Source: Candidatus Ideonella esbjergensis (lineage in GTDB: Bacteria; Pseudomonadota; Gammaproteobacteria; Burkholderiales; Burkholderiaceae_C). Taken from it: a stretch of DNA of 64,000 bases. The position numbers were made by a program, and so were the translations under genes. Shown here piece after piece: positions 9,475 to 18,243 of the stretch. Position 1 is the first letter of the stretch; each line of letters starts with the position of its first letter. The notes under the pieces were generated by a model. It searched no databases, was not told where the DNA came from, and worked only from the letters and a program-made list of their open reading frames with translations. Where the stretch lies: positions 248,001 to 312,000 of the forward strand of contig JADJLP010000002.1 in assembly GCA_016710065.1 (NCBI GenBank). Reading direction: 5' to 3'.

Positions 9475-10686
9475 CTAACGCCTGCCGGCTTCAGTGAACA
9501 GGGCCTGCAGTTTGCGGGCTTCGGTCATGGCCTCATGTCGCTCTTGCACTCGCTGGCGAGCCGCCAGACCCATGGCGCCGAGCTGGCTGGCATCCGCCTG
9601 CAAGCAGCTCCGCATGGCTGCGGCCAGGTCTGCCAGACTCCCGGGGGGCACCAGCCAGCCGTCTATGCCTTCGCGCACAAGCTCGGGCACGCCTGCAATT
9701 CGGGTGGTAACCACCGGCCGCCCCACAGCCATGGCTTCCATGATCACCACCGGCAAGCCCTCGGCAAAGCTGGGCAGCACCAGGGCCCTGGAAGCGAGCA
9801 ACTCGGCGCGCACGGTGGCACTGTCGATCCAGCCGGTGATCCTCACCCGGTCTTGCAAGTCGTGTTCGCGTATGGCCTGCTCAATGGCTTCGCGCATCTC
9901 ACCGTCGCCAGCCAGCACCAACTCAAATGCCAGGCCCTCGGCGGCCAACTGGGCGGCCGCCTCTATGAGCAGCAGTTGTCCCTTCTGAGCGCACAAGCGG
10001 CCGATGTTGATCAGGCGCGGCGCCGTGCAAGGGGTCAGCGCCTCCACCTGGGCGAAGAACTGCAACTCCAGGGCGCAGTGCACCACCTTTACTTTGTGCC
10101 ACTCGCCAGCGGGCAGCCAACGCCACAGTTGGCTGCGGCCATAGCTGCTGATGGCCACCACAAACTCGGCATGCCGTACCTTGCGGGCCAGGTGTAGAAA
10201 GCGGGGCTTGTCGAACTCCTCGGGCCCGTGCACGGTGAAGCTGTATCGGGGCCCACCCAGCAAGTGGGCCAGCATCACCACCTCGGTGGAGTTGGTGCCG
10301 AAATGCGCATGCACATGGGTGATCTCGCTGGCCTGCAGCCAGCGCAGCAAGGTGCACGCCTCCACCAGATACATCAGGTGGTAGGGCAAGGGCCTTTCAG
10401 CCTGGCGCGAGACGTCCCAGGTGCAACGCAGGGCACGCCACAGGGCGGCGGGCCGGCTCAGGGCCACGCCAAAGGCCGTCAGCAGCAGGCGCGGCAGGCC
10501 TTGCCGCAGCACATGCCGGGTGCGGGTGCGGTCGAGCAAGTCTTCGTCACCCTTCACGTCGGCGTCCCAGCCGCGCAGTGCAAAGCGCTCCACCGGCAAG
10601 CCCAGCTTCTCCAGCGCAGCGATCTCACGGCGGATGAAGGTGTGGCTGACCTTGGGGTACTGGTTGACGAAGTAGGCCAGCTTCAT
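9475..10686 (-). CDS. GT4-family glycosyltransferase (WcaL/EpsE-like)
   Basis: 403 residues, GT-B fold. The N-terminus MKLAYFVNQYPKVSHTFIRR is the signature of the WcaL-like exopolysaccharide glycosyltransferase group. The C-terminal domain has INIGRLCAQKGQLLLIEA, LVLAGDGEMREAIE and the EX7E region FAEGLPVVIMEAMAVGRPVV followed by IAGVPELV. It should transfer a sugar onto a lipid-linked oligosaccharide in the cytoplasm. Its ATG overlaps the stop of the GT2 gene upstream by four bases (positions 10683-10686), so translation is coupled. Sugar donor is not predictable from the sequence. Confidence 0.88.
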   Translation of the reverse strand: MKLAYFVNQYPKVSHTFIRREIAALEKLGLPVERFALRGWDADVKGDEDLLDRTRTRHVLRQGLPRLLLTAFGVALSRPAALWRALRCTWDVSRQAERPLPYHLMYLVEACTLLRWLQASEITHVHAHFGTNSTEVVMLAHLLGGPRYSFTVHGPEEFDKPRFLHLARKVRHAEFVVAISSYGRSQLWRWLPAGEWHKVKVVHCALELQFFAQVEALTPCTAPRLINIGRLCAQKGQLLLIEAAAQLAAEGLAFELVLAGDGEMREAIEQAIREHDLQDRVRITGWIDSATVRAELLASRALVLPSFAEGLPVVIMEAMAVGRPVVTTRIAGVPELVREGIDGWLVPPGSLADLAAAMRSCLQADASQLGAMGLAARQRVQERHEAMTEARKLQALFTEAGRR

Positions 10687-11621
10687 GCCACAGCCCCGTT
10701 GCGGCGCCCTACGGCATTGGCGGCATCAATCTCGGCTGTGGCGCGGGCCTTGCCCACCACCAACGAGCGCCACTGGTAATGGTGCAGGTACTGGCGAAAC
10801 GCCGCGTCGCCATAGCGGGGTGCCCCCCGCCACGCGCTCTTGAGCCAGCCCCACATCATGGCCAGGCTGCCCAGTACATATGGCTTCTGATTCATGCGGG
10901 AAAGGGCGCTGGCAGCCATGTACAACGCGCCTGTGCCCATGAAGTACTGGCCATAGCCATGGCGCATGCGGCCCACGTACACGCTTTGCTGGCTAGAGCC
11001 CATGGGCCGCAGGTGCACAAAACGCAAGTCGGGCTCATTCCAGCTGCGGGCTATCCAGCCTTTGCGCCGGCACTCGTGGCAATCAATGCCATCCCACATC
11101 ACCTCGCGCACAAAGCCGCCGATCTCTTGGAAGGCCTGGGTTCGGTAGAACTTGGTCATGCCCAGCGACGTCTCGTCGCCATGGCGCTCGTCATGCAAGC
11201 CACCGGCCTGTTCAATGTAGGCCTTGCCACTGCAAGTGGCCAAGCGGGGCTCGGCATGCATGCGCTCGATCAGGATCTGAAAGTAGCGCAATGGCAGGCG
11301 CAGATCCAGATCCAGTTTGCAGATGAACTCGAAGTCGCTCGGGTTGATGGCGTTGTAGCCCGTGTAGAAGGCGTCGATCACGCCAGGGCCAACGGCACGG
11401 TGGCCGCGGTCGGCTCGGGTGACGATGCGAATCCAGTCATGGCGCGCAGCGTACTCAGCCAAGATGGCGGGGGTCGCGTCCGTGGAGCCATCGTCCACGA
11501 TCACCCACAGCGTGGGCGTGACGCTCTGCGCAATCACCGTATCCAGTGTTTCCCGCATGTAGTCCGCTTCATTGCGGCAAGGCGAGATCAGCGCATAGGT
11601 GGCGTGGAAGGGACTGCTCAT
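10683..11621 (-). CDS. GT2-family glycosyltransferase
   Basis: 312 residues. The GT-A signature begins at residue 9: ALISPCRNEADYMRETLDTV, then VIVDDGSTDATPAI. The metal-binding DxD-type segment is CKLDLDLRLP. A cysteine/histidine-rich piece, WDGIDCHECRRKGW, precedes the C-terminal part. Inverting GT2 enzymes of this kind extend lipid-linked glycans using UDP- or dTDP-sugars. It overlaps its downstream neighbour by four bases and its upstream neighbour by four bases (11618-11621), so the three genes form one translationally coupled block. No strong membrane helix is seen. Confidence 0.85.
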   Translation of the reverse strand: MSSPFHATYALISPCRNEADYMRETLDTVIAQSVTPTLWVIVDDGSTDATPAILAEYAARHDWIRIVTRADRGHRAVGPGVIDAFYTGYNAINPSDFEFICKLDLDLRLPLRYFQILIERMHAEPRLATCSGKAYIEQAGGLHDERHGDETSLGMTKFYRTQAFQEIGGFVREVMWDGIDCHECRRKGWIARSWNEPDLRFVHLRPMGSSQQSVYVGRMRHGYGQYFMGTGALYMAASALSRMNQKPYVLGSLAMMWGWLKSAWRGAPRYGDAAFRQYLHHYQWRSLVVGKARATAEIDAANAVGRRNGAVA

Positions 11622-12592
11622 TTGTACTCAATCAAGGTGCTGGTGGCGCCGCGCAAGCGCCTGGACCAAAACATCAACACACCGGCAGCTTCCGGGAACC
11701 TGCCCGCCACCAGAAAGAAGGCCCGGCTCCACACGGCATTCGCCTCTTTGGCTGCAGGCTCGGGCCGCAGCCCCAGTCGCAGCACCTGCAGGGGGTAGAG
11801 CAACAGCAGCCACCCTCCTAGCTGCCCCACCAAGGTCAGCAGGGCCGCTGTGCACGGCAGCGCCAGGCCCCACAGCAGCGCGCGGCGTCGTGCCTTCACA
11901 CCATGCCGCTCAGGTGGGGCGCCGTGCAGCAAGGCACCCTCGGCAAATGCGTGCCCGGCGCGCATGGTGCGCCGCCACCATTGCATCCAGTGGGTCATGG
12001 CGGCGTCGTGCCAGGCCATGTCTTGCCTCAGGCGCAGCACTTGCCATCCGGCTGCGCGCAGGCGTACGCAGAGCTCGGGCTCCTCGCCGGCAATCAAGCT
12101 GTCTCGGTACCCGTTCACGGCGCGCAGGGCTTCAACACGCACCAAGGCGTCACCGCCACAAGACTGCACAAGGCCAGCAGGCGCGTTCCACTCCACCTCG
12201 CACTGCAAGTTGAACACCGATGCGTTGGGAAAGCGCTCGCGGCGGCGGCCGCACACTACGGCCACCTGTTGCGCTGCATCCATTGCCAACATGGCCTCAT
12301 CCACCCAGCCGGGCATGAGCTCGCAGTCGCCGTCCACAAAATGCACACGGGTGGTTTCGGGCGCTATGGCCAGCAGACGCCGCCAACCGCTGTTGCGGGC
12401 CCATGCGGCCGTGAACGGGCGGCGCATGTCAAGCTCCACCACGTCAGCGCCCATTTGCCGGGCCAGTGCGGCTGAACCATCAGTGGAGCCCGAGTCCACA
12501 TAGACCACGGCCACAGCGGCTTTGACGACCGCGACCAGGCAGCACCGCAGTCTCTCACCTTCGTTGCGGCCGATGATGACGAAGCCCAGCAT
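11618..12592 (-). CDS. GT2-family glycosyltransferase with C-terminal membrane segments
   Basis: 324 residues from the ATG at 12592. The protein starts MLGFVIIGRNEGERL, the usual GT2 opening, then VVYVDSGSTDGSAAL and the metal site RVHFVDGDCELMPGW. The C-terminal third (from about residue 245) contains two hydrophobic stretches, LLWGLALPCTAALLTLVGQL and LLLLYPLQVLRL, suggesting membrane association. An upstream in-frame start at 12790 would add a low-complexity Gly/His-rich stretch lying inside the upstream gene and is rejected. The start codon is only two bases from the end of the polymerase-like gene, indicating an operon. Confidence 0.85.
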   Translation of the reverse strand: MLGFVIIGRNEGERLRCCLVAVVKAAVAVVYVDSGSTDGSAALARQMGADVVELDMRRPFTAAWARNSGWRRLLAIAPETTRVHFVDGDCELMPGWVDEAMLAMDAAQQVAVVCGRRRERFPNASVFNLQCEVEWNAPAGLVQSCGGDALVRVEALRAVNGYRDSLIAGEEPELCVRLRAAGWQVLRLRQDMAWHDAAMTHWMQWWRRTMRAGHAFAEGALLHGAPPERHGVKARRRALLWGLALPCTAALLTLVGQLGGWLLLLYPLQVLRLGLRPEPAAKEANAVWSRAFFLVAGRFPEAAGVLMFWSRRLRGATSTLIEYK

Positions 12593-12594
12593 CG

Positions 12595-14091
12595 TTAGAG
12601 ACTCGCGAGCTTGGGTTCCTGCAGCCGGGCAAGTGGCAGCGCCACGGTCCAGATCAGCAGGGGTTGGATGATGGAGATGGGTGACACCGTGAAGACCATG
12701 GCCATGATGGCGACCGTGAGTGCGAGCCACACCGGCGCCTCCTTGCCCAGGATCTGGGCCTGGCCCTGGTGCTGTTTCGCCCCCATCCATAGGGTGACGC
12801 CAAACGGAACGAGAAACAGCACCAGCCCAACCAAACCGACATTCAGGGTGACCACCAGATAGGTGTTGACGAAATCGATGATGCCCTCACCTTGTTTGAG
12901 ATACGCAAGCTGTTGGAAGACGTCACCAACGCCCCACCAAGGACTTTGCTTGATCAGTGCCAGCGAAGCGTCCAGCAACTCTTTGCGGTAGAGGATGTTG
13001 AAGGCTTCATTTCCAGTGCTGCCAAAGGCCCCGATGAAGAACTGGGTGACCACTTCACCCATGCCCTGGGCCCAGGCGACGCCGAGGGTCAGGGCCAAGC
13101 CAAGGGCCAGCAGCAAATACTGCCTGCCGTTTAGGGCGCGAAGCGCGGCCCAGCTAATCACCATCGCGAATGCGGAAAGCCAGGCCGCACGTCCAAAGGT
13201 GAGTGCCAAGCCACACGCGAGCACCAAACCCACGAGGTCGTACTTTACTGATCGGATGGTTGGCCGCAAAACAGCCCAAATGCCGCCAGCAAACAGCAAC
13301 AAGACAGCCAAGGGAAGGGCGCCAACGAACGCAGCCTGAGCTCGTAGCCAATCGCCTCGACTCTGGCTGAGCGAGGTTTGCCAAGACACGTTGTACAGAT
13401 ACTGCAGCGGCGAGTAAAACTGGTGATGGGTCAAGCCCTCCATCACGCCAACCACTGCCTGGAATGACGCACCAAGCAAGAAGAAGGACAGCATGCGGGT
13501 GCGCACCACACTATCAACTGTGGCGCGAGACAGCACGTAGTAGGGCAACAGCGAATCCAGTACTGTTTCTATGGTCGTTCGGACGACCACTGTCACCGTC
13601 GGGTCGGTCTGGCGGCCCAATGACAACAAGGCAAAGAGCAGAACTGCCGCGTCACTCAGGCGAAGCCAGGCTGGAATGGCTTGGGTTCTGGGGGCATTCC
13701 ATAGCCGAAGCGTCAACGGCAAAAGCAATGTGAGTGCCAGGAGGCGGGGTGGTGTCAACCTAAGCAGGTACATGCCTTGGCCCGGCAAGTCCAAAGGCAG
13801 GCTGATAGGAGGGCACAAGACGATGAGCAAAGCATATGCATAGAGAGCGCCTTGCCCTTCAGCCTGCATGCTGCGGGACAGCCACAGTGACCAGGCAGCC
13901 AAAATCATGCAGAACACTCCAGCCGTCAGCGACAAACAACTGATGAGGGCGGTAACAACCACCGCCCGCCATCCGTGTCGCAAGTCGGCAGGCGACAAGA
14001 CTTGTTTGAGGCCTGGGCCAATCACTACGTAGGCCAGCGCGACGACAGCCAGCAATCCCGCAGCAAGTTTTGCGGCCCAAACGATGTTCAT
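12595..14091 (-). CDS. O-antigen polymerase/ligase-like membrane protein (Wzy-type)
   Basis: 498 residues, about eleven to twelve membrane spans. A long periplasmic loop sits between helices in the second half (SQSRGDWLRAQAAF, then FNILYRKELLDASLALIKQS), and the segment SPWWGVGDVFQQL resembles the conserved G-x-G region of O-antigen ligase/Wzy proteins. It probably joins lipid-linked repeats in the periplasm. It sits in a minus-strand block with four glycosyltransferases, which supports a polymerase role for this locus. ATG at 14091. Compare the second protein of this type at 539-1900; which one polymerises is not decidable from sequence. Confidence 0.72.
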   Translation of the reverse strand: MNIVWAAKLAAGLLAVVALAYVVIGPGLKQVLSPADLRHGWRAVVVTALISCLSLTAGVFCMILAAWSLWLSRSMQAEGQGALYAYALLIVLCPPISLPLDLPGQGMYLLRLTPPRLLALTLLLPLTLRLWNAPRTQAIPAWLRLSDAAVLLFALLSLGRQTDPTVTVVVRTTIETVLDSLLPYYVLSRATVDSVVRTRMLSFFLLGASFQAVVGVMEGLTHHQFYSPLQYLYNVSWQTSLSQSRGDWLRAQAAFVGALPLAVLLLFAGGIWAVLRPTIRSVKYDLVGLVLACGLALTFGRAAWLSAFAMVISWAALRALNGRQYLLLALGLALTLGVAWAQGMGEVVTQFFIGAFGSTGNEAFNILYRKELLDASLALIKQSPWWGVGDVFQQLAYLKQGEGIIDFVNTYLVVTLNVGLVGLVLFLVPFGVTLWMGAKQHQGQAQILGKEAPVWLALTVAIMAMVFTVSPISIIQPLLIWTVALPLARLQEPKLASL

Positions 14092-14130
14092 AGGGGTGCC
14101 TGTTTTGGGGCTAGTGAATGTGGGGTTTGC

Positions 14131-15039
14131 TCAAATCGCACGGAGCAAGCGGCGCTTCATCGCAGAGAGCCGGTCACGAATCCGCCGCAGATACCAATCA
14201 TTCAGACACTGCCCTAGCAAGCCCTCAGTCGAGAGCCCATGGGCCCGAAACAAGCCAAAGAGTTGACGGTGATAGGCGAATGGCACCTCATTGGCGGCGA
14301 AGTGCATCATGCAAGGCTCCACCACCTCTCCGGTTGTCGCGCTTACAAACCGACATTCACCCCGCACTGCATTCATGCGAACAGTGCCCGGAGACCCCGA
14401 CAGGTGTCGTGAAAAAAAGTTTGCCCACGGCGCTGGAGGGATGTCCATGGCCGTCATCACATAGTCAATGACGTCTTCATCAGCAAACGGGATGTCGCCA
14501 ATCAGTTGTTTGTGTTGGCGCGTCACATCACGTGCCATGTCAAACACAGGTTGGCAAGCCGGCTTGCGGAAGTAGGCGTGGCCAGCCCCGTCAATCACGG
14601 TCAGGGCCGGCTTGCCAAGACGTTGCATGACGGCGATTCGATCCATGCCAAACGAACTGGTACGCACCACCGTATTCAACCGGCACATGGGCTCGGTCAT
14701 CAACTCCCCACAGGCCATGTAGGGGTGGCTTCGCCAAGCCTGGATCAGCGGCCAAACGGGTTTGAAGACCAGCACGTCCGAATCAAAGAACACCGTTTCC
14801 ACGAACGGTGAGTAGCGATCCATGTGAATCTTGTGCTCAAAGCCCCGCAGGCTGGGGTCTTCGTCCACCACCACGTCAAAGTGTCGCGCCACCAGTGGGC
14901 GAGCCTTGGGTGAGCAGGCCACCGCGAGCGGCACGCCGGGGTTGCTGGCGCGCAATGACAGAGCCAAGCCTATGGCCTTGCGAAAGTCACCAGGGGTGGC
15001 CATGGTGAGGATGCCGAAACCGGCTTCTGTGGCGCTCAT
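14131..15039 (-). CDS. GT-A-type glycosyltransferase-like protein (GT8-like DxD)
   Basis: 302 residues. After a Rossmann-like start (GFGILTMATPGDFRKAIGLA) comes VETVFFDSDVLVFKP, with a DxD motif and flanking residues typical of GT8-like retaining transferases that bind a divalent metal and a nucleotide-sugar. A later block, IPFADEDVIDYVMTA, fits the acceptor side of such enzymes, and the C-terminus is basic (RIRDRLSAMKRRLL), as in membrane-peripheral glycosyltransferases. No closer family is recognised. Its ATG at 15039 overlaps the acetyltransferase stop by four bases (15036-15039), so it belongs to the same operon. Confidence 0.62.
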   Translation of the reverse strand: MSATEAGFGILTMATPGDFRKAIGLALSLRASNPGVPLAVACSPKARPLVARHFDVVVDEDPSLRGFEHKIHMDRYSPFVETVFFDSDVLVFKPVWPLIQAWRSHPYMACGELMTEPMCRLNTVVRTSSFGMDRIAVMQRLGKPALTVIDGAGHAYFRKPACQPVFDMARDVTRQHKQLIGDIPFADEDVIDYVMTAMDIPPAPWANFFSRHLSGSPGTVRMNAVRGECRFVSATTGEVVEPCMMHFAANEVPFAYHRQLFGLFRAHGLSTEGLLGQCLNDWYLRRIRDRLSAMKRRLLRAI

Positions 15040-15545
15040 GATTTCACCTTGCGGAGATGCGCGCGGGCGGGCACCCCCACTGCGATGTGGTCATCGGGAA
15101 TGTCAGTGATCACCACGGCGTTGGCACCTACCAGAACCCGGTGGCCCACCTTGATACCGCCCAGCAGCTTGGCGCCAGCACCGATGTCGACGTCATCCCC
15201 AATGACTGGGGCCACGGGGTGCTCTGTGTGACTCAGCCCCACCACCACACCGTTGCGCACCCGGCAACGCGCGCCAAACTTGGCATAGCCACTGATGACG
15301 ATGCCGCCGAAATGGTCGATCACAAACCCTGGGCCCACCTCTGCCTCGCACGGCAATTCAATGCCGGTGAGGATTTGCACCACTTTGAACAGCAGGTGAT
15401 AGATGAGGGAAAACAGCTTGCGCAAAGGCGCGGGCCGCACCGTGTAGCGCCACCGGCCATAGCGGTACACCACCATGGCCCAGAAGCCCTGGGCACCCAA
15501 GCGGCGGCCATGGGCATTGAAGTCGGCGCGGATGTGCTCGAACAT
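15036..15545 (-). CDS. Serine acetyltransferase-like hexapeptide-repeat acetyltransferase
   Basis: 169 residues. The N-terminal helical part (MFEHIRADFNAHGRRLGAQG) is followed by a left-handed beta-helix with hexapeptide repeats from about residue 66: EVGPGFVIDHFGGIVIS, then VVVGLSHTEHPVAPVIG and VDIGAGAKLLGGIKVG. The His-containing DHFGGIVI segment is where CysE-type enzymes bind acetyl-CoA and substrate. The protein is shorter than housekeeping CysE and sits among glycosyltransferases. A sugar or amino-sugar acetylation role in the polysaccharide is therefore more likely than cysteine synthesis, although that is inference. It lies five bases from the GT2 gene upstream. Confidence 0.82.
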   Translation of the reverse strand: MFEHIRADFNAHGRRLGAQGFWAMVVYRYGRWRYTVRPAPLRKLFSLIYHLLFKVVQILTGIELPCEAEVGPGFVIDHFGGIVISGYAKFGARCRVRNGVVVGLSHTEHPVAPVIGDDVDIGAGAKLLGGIKVGHRVLVGANAVVITDIPDDHIAVGVPARAHLRKVKS

Positions 15546-15550
15546 GGCGG

Positions 15551-16519
15551 TCAGCGTGTGGGCTTGGTACCCAACTTGGTTTGAAGCAGCAGCCTTGCCA
15601 CAGCCTGCAGCCGTTTGGCCTGGTAAGCCACTGGGCCAAGGCCCTGGCCTTTGAGCAAGGCTTTGAGCATCAGCACCATATCGGCCACCCCTTCAAAGGC
15701 CAGGTGGGCCAGCAAGCCCAGCACGCCGTGGTTCTTGCGGAAATAGAGCAGTGCGCTCTCCAGTTGCAACACCTCAACCTGCCGCCCGCTCTTTGAGATC
15801 GGGCCGTCCTTGCGTGCACTTTCGCCACCTAAGTGCACCACCTGGGTGAAAGGAAAGTACACCACGCGCCAGCCCGCTTGCTTGGCCGCGCGACAGTGGT
15901 CCACCTCCTCGAAATAGAGAAAGTAGCGAGGGTCGAACAGGCCAACCTGGTCTATCACTTCTTTTCGCACCAGGTAATAGCAGCCCGGAACCCAGTCGCA
16001 GTCACGCACCTGGTCATGGGGCCAATCCATGTTGTCCACCAAGCGGCCAGGTAGCCATCGGCTCAGCCCTGTGCGGCTGAGAAACTGATTCCAAGGGGTT
16101 GGGAAATAGCGGCAGCAGGGTTGCAGGTCACCATCGCGGCCCACCAACCGCACACCCAAGATGCCGCAGTTGGGGTTGCTGGCCATGTAGGCCAGAGGCA
16201 GACGGAGCCCGTCGGGCTCTATAAAGGCGTCGGTGTTCAGCAGCAGCACAAACGGGGTTTGCGCATGGGCCAGTGCGAGGTTGTTGGCTCGGCCAAAACC
16301 AAGGTTCGCCCCCGAACGAATCAGGGTCACATCCGGTGCGGCTTGGGCCAAATGCGCGGCCGACCCATCGCGCGAGGCGTTGTCCACCACCACCACCGTG
16401 CCACCGCCTATCGGCAGCAGCGCCAAGCGCAATGCAGCCAAACAGGGGTCCAGAAGTTCCCGCGTGTTGTAGCTGACCAGCAGTGTGGTGATGAGTGGCG
16501 GTACGCCTGTTTGTGTCAT
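15551..16519 (-). CDS. GT2-family glycosyltransferase (rhamnosyltransferase-like)
   Basis: About 322 residues. It opens ITTLLVSYNTRELLDPCLAA and continues VVVVDNASRDGSAAHL, LGFGRANNLALAHA and VLLLNTDAFIEPDG, the arrangement of WbbL-type rhamnosyltransferases (COG1216). The C-terminal half has YLFRKE-like features (CYYLVRKEVIDQVGLFD, FLYFEEVDHCRAAKQ). It plausibly transfers dTDP-rhamnose, since rfbA and rfbC are in the locus. I choose the ATG at 16519 because the fold begins a few codons later. A GTG three codons upstream (16528) has a better purine-rich site, and an ATG at 16558 would add 13 residues. Confidence 0.83.
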   Translation of the reverse strand: MTQTGVPPLITTLLVSYNTRELLDPCLAALRLALLPIGGGTVVVVDNASRDGSAAHLAQAAPDVTLIRSGANLGFGRANNLALAHAQTPFVLLLNTDAFIEPDGLRLPLAYMASNPNCGILGVRLVGRDGDLQPCCRYFPTPWNQFLSRTGLSRWLPGRLVDNMDWPHDQVRDCDWVPGCYYLVRKEVIDQVGLFDPRYFLYFEEVDHCRAAKQAGWRVVYFPFTQVVHLGGESARKDGPISKSGRQVEVLQLESALLYFRKNHGVLGLLAHLAFEGVADMVLMLKALLKGQGLGPVAYQAKRLQAVARLLLQTKLGTKPTR

Positions 16520-16739
16520 GCCATTCACAGCCCACCTGCCGTGGTGGAAGCTGCGCATTTTGCCTCACCCCCTGTGGCAGACAGGTGGAAATAGTGGTCA
16601 CAATGCCTCCTTCTGCGCATGCGGCCCACGGGAGGAGACCTCGCTTGCCCTCATCTGAGGTGACCTCTTTTGCGCAAGAGCCGCTGCATACCCAGAAGTG
16701 GGCCATGCAGGGGGCCTTTGTGCAGGCCTGGAACTGGCA

Positions 16740-18131
16740 ATGAGTCACCCGCAAGCGTCACCAACCCCCGCAAAACCGACAGGCCTTCAGGCGAGGGTGA
16801 TTCGCGCTGGCTCGTGGGTGTTGGTGGGGCATGTTGGTGGGCAGGCCCTGCGCCTGGGGTCGAATTTGATCCTGACGCGGCTGCTGGCGCCGGAGGCCTT
16901 TGGTTTGATGGCCATGGTTTATATGCTGATGGTGGGGCTGACACTGTTCAGTGACCTGGGCATATACCGCAGTGTTGTGCAAAGTCCCCGCGGAAATGAT
17001 GGGGCCTTTCTCGATACGGCATGGACATTGCAAGTGCTTCGTGGCGCTGGCTTGGGGCTCGTCACGCTGCTGGCTGCTGTTGGGTTTGCGACGGCGGGGC
17101 AGGTGGGCTGGGTACAACCACAGACCGCCTATGGGGACCCACTGCTGCCCTGGGTGATTGCGGCCTTCGCATTGGTGGCGCTCTTGCAGGGCTTGGAAAG
17201 CATACGCGTAGGGTTGGCCAAGCGCACGATGCAGATGCAGGCTCTCACCCGAATAGACCTTTTCAGCCAGTTTCTGGCGACCCTGGTCATGGTGATACTG
17301 GCCTGGCTATTCCACTCAGTTTGGGCGCTGGTGATCGGCGCCCTGGTGGCTGCCGCTGCTCGCAGCTCGATGGGATATCTCTGGTTGGAGGGCCCACGGG
17401 CACGCTGGCGCATTGAGCCAGCCGCTCTGGCTGAACTCATAAGTAGCGGCAAGTGGGTGTTTCTGTCGTCCATTCTGGGGTTCTTGGCGGTGAATGGCGA
17501 CCGGTTGATCTTGGGGGGGCTCATCGATGCCAAGGTGTTTGGCTTATATGCCATTGCCTTCTTGCTCGTGAACGCGCTTCAGGTGGTGTCTAGCACGCTT
17601 TGCAACAACGTTGCCTATCCCGCATTCAGCGAGATATTCCGTGATCGACCGACCGAGATGCCTCGGGTCATCGAGAAGTTTCAGTGGGCCTATGACGGCT
17701 TGGCGGTAACCGCTGCGGCGTTGATGGTTACGGGGGGGCCAGCAATCATCAAAGTGCTATATGACCACCGATATCTAGGTGCAGGTTGGATGATGTCGGT
17801 GCTCGCCCTGGGGGCAATAGGTCTTCGGGTGCAACTCATTGAACAGTGCTACCAGGCCGTAAACAAGCCGCAGTACACCACTCTGGCCAACCTTGCTCGG
17901 TTGGGCGGCTTGGTACTTGGCGTGCTGTTGGGGTATCGATTCTGGGGTCTCGAAGGTGCCGTGGCGGGAATAGCGTTGAGTCAGTTCGCAACATGGCCGC
18001 AGGCCCTTTGGTTTCGGTGGCGATACGGTGCTCTGCGTTGGCGGATCGATGCCATGCTGCTGCCTGCGCTGGTTGGCGGCGCTCTACTTGGTTGGGCGTT
18101 GACTGCATTGGTAGACCGTTTGTGGGCATGA
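16740..18131 (+). CDS. Wzx/PST-type oligosaccharide flippase
   Basis: 463 residues from the ATG at 16740 with about twelve to fourteen membrane helices. The N-terminal part, LVGHVGGQALRLGSNLILTR and EAFGLMAMVYMLMVGLTLFS, is typical of polysaccharide transporter (PST) flippases. These move lipid-linked repeat units from the cytoplasmic to the periplasmic face before polymerisation. Further family features are the FLSSILGFLAVNGDRLILG segment and the polar residues within helices. An alternative start at 16698 would add 14 residues. It is divergent from the minus-strand glycosyltransferase block, with a 220-bp gap that probably holds both promoters. It pairs functionally with one of the Wzy-like proteins. 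Confidence 0.87.
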   Translation: MSHPQASPTPAKPTGLQARVIRAGSWVLVGHVGGQALRLGSNLILTRLLAPEAFGLMAMVYMLMVGLTLFSDLGIYRSVVQSPRGNDGAFLDTAWTLQVLRGAGLGLVTLLAAVGFATAGQVGWVQPQTAYGDPLLPWVIAAFALVALLQGLESIRVGLAKRTMQMQALTRIDLFSQFLATLVMVILAWLFHSVWALVIGALVAAAARSSMGYLWLEGPRARWRIEPAALAELISSGKWVFLSSILGFLAVNGDRLILGGLIDAKVFGLYAIAFLLVNALQVVSSTLCNNVAYPAFSEIFRDRPTEMPRVIEKFQWAYDGLAVTAAALMVTGGPAIIKVLYDHRYLGAGWMMSVLALGAIGLRVQLIEQCYQAVNKPQYTTLANLARLGGLVLGVLLGYRFWGLEGAVAGIALSQFATWPQALWFRWRYGALRWRIDAMLLPALVGGALLGWALTALVDRLWA

Positions 18132-18243
18132 GCCGTATCGCCTCAACTAGGCTGGGCCAAGCAGCCCGGGGCCTATCTCCCAATCAACTTTTCGCGCCCA
18201 TCGGAGAGACTCTTGGGACACCTTACAGCAAAAGGCGCGTGCC

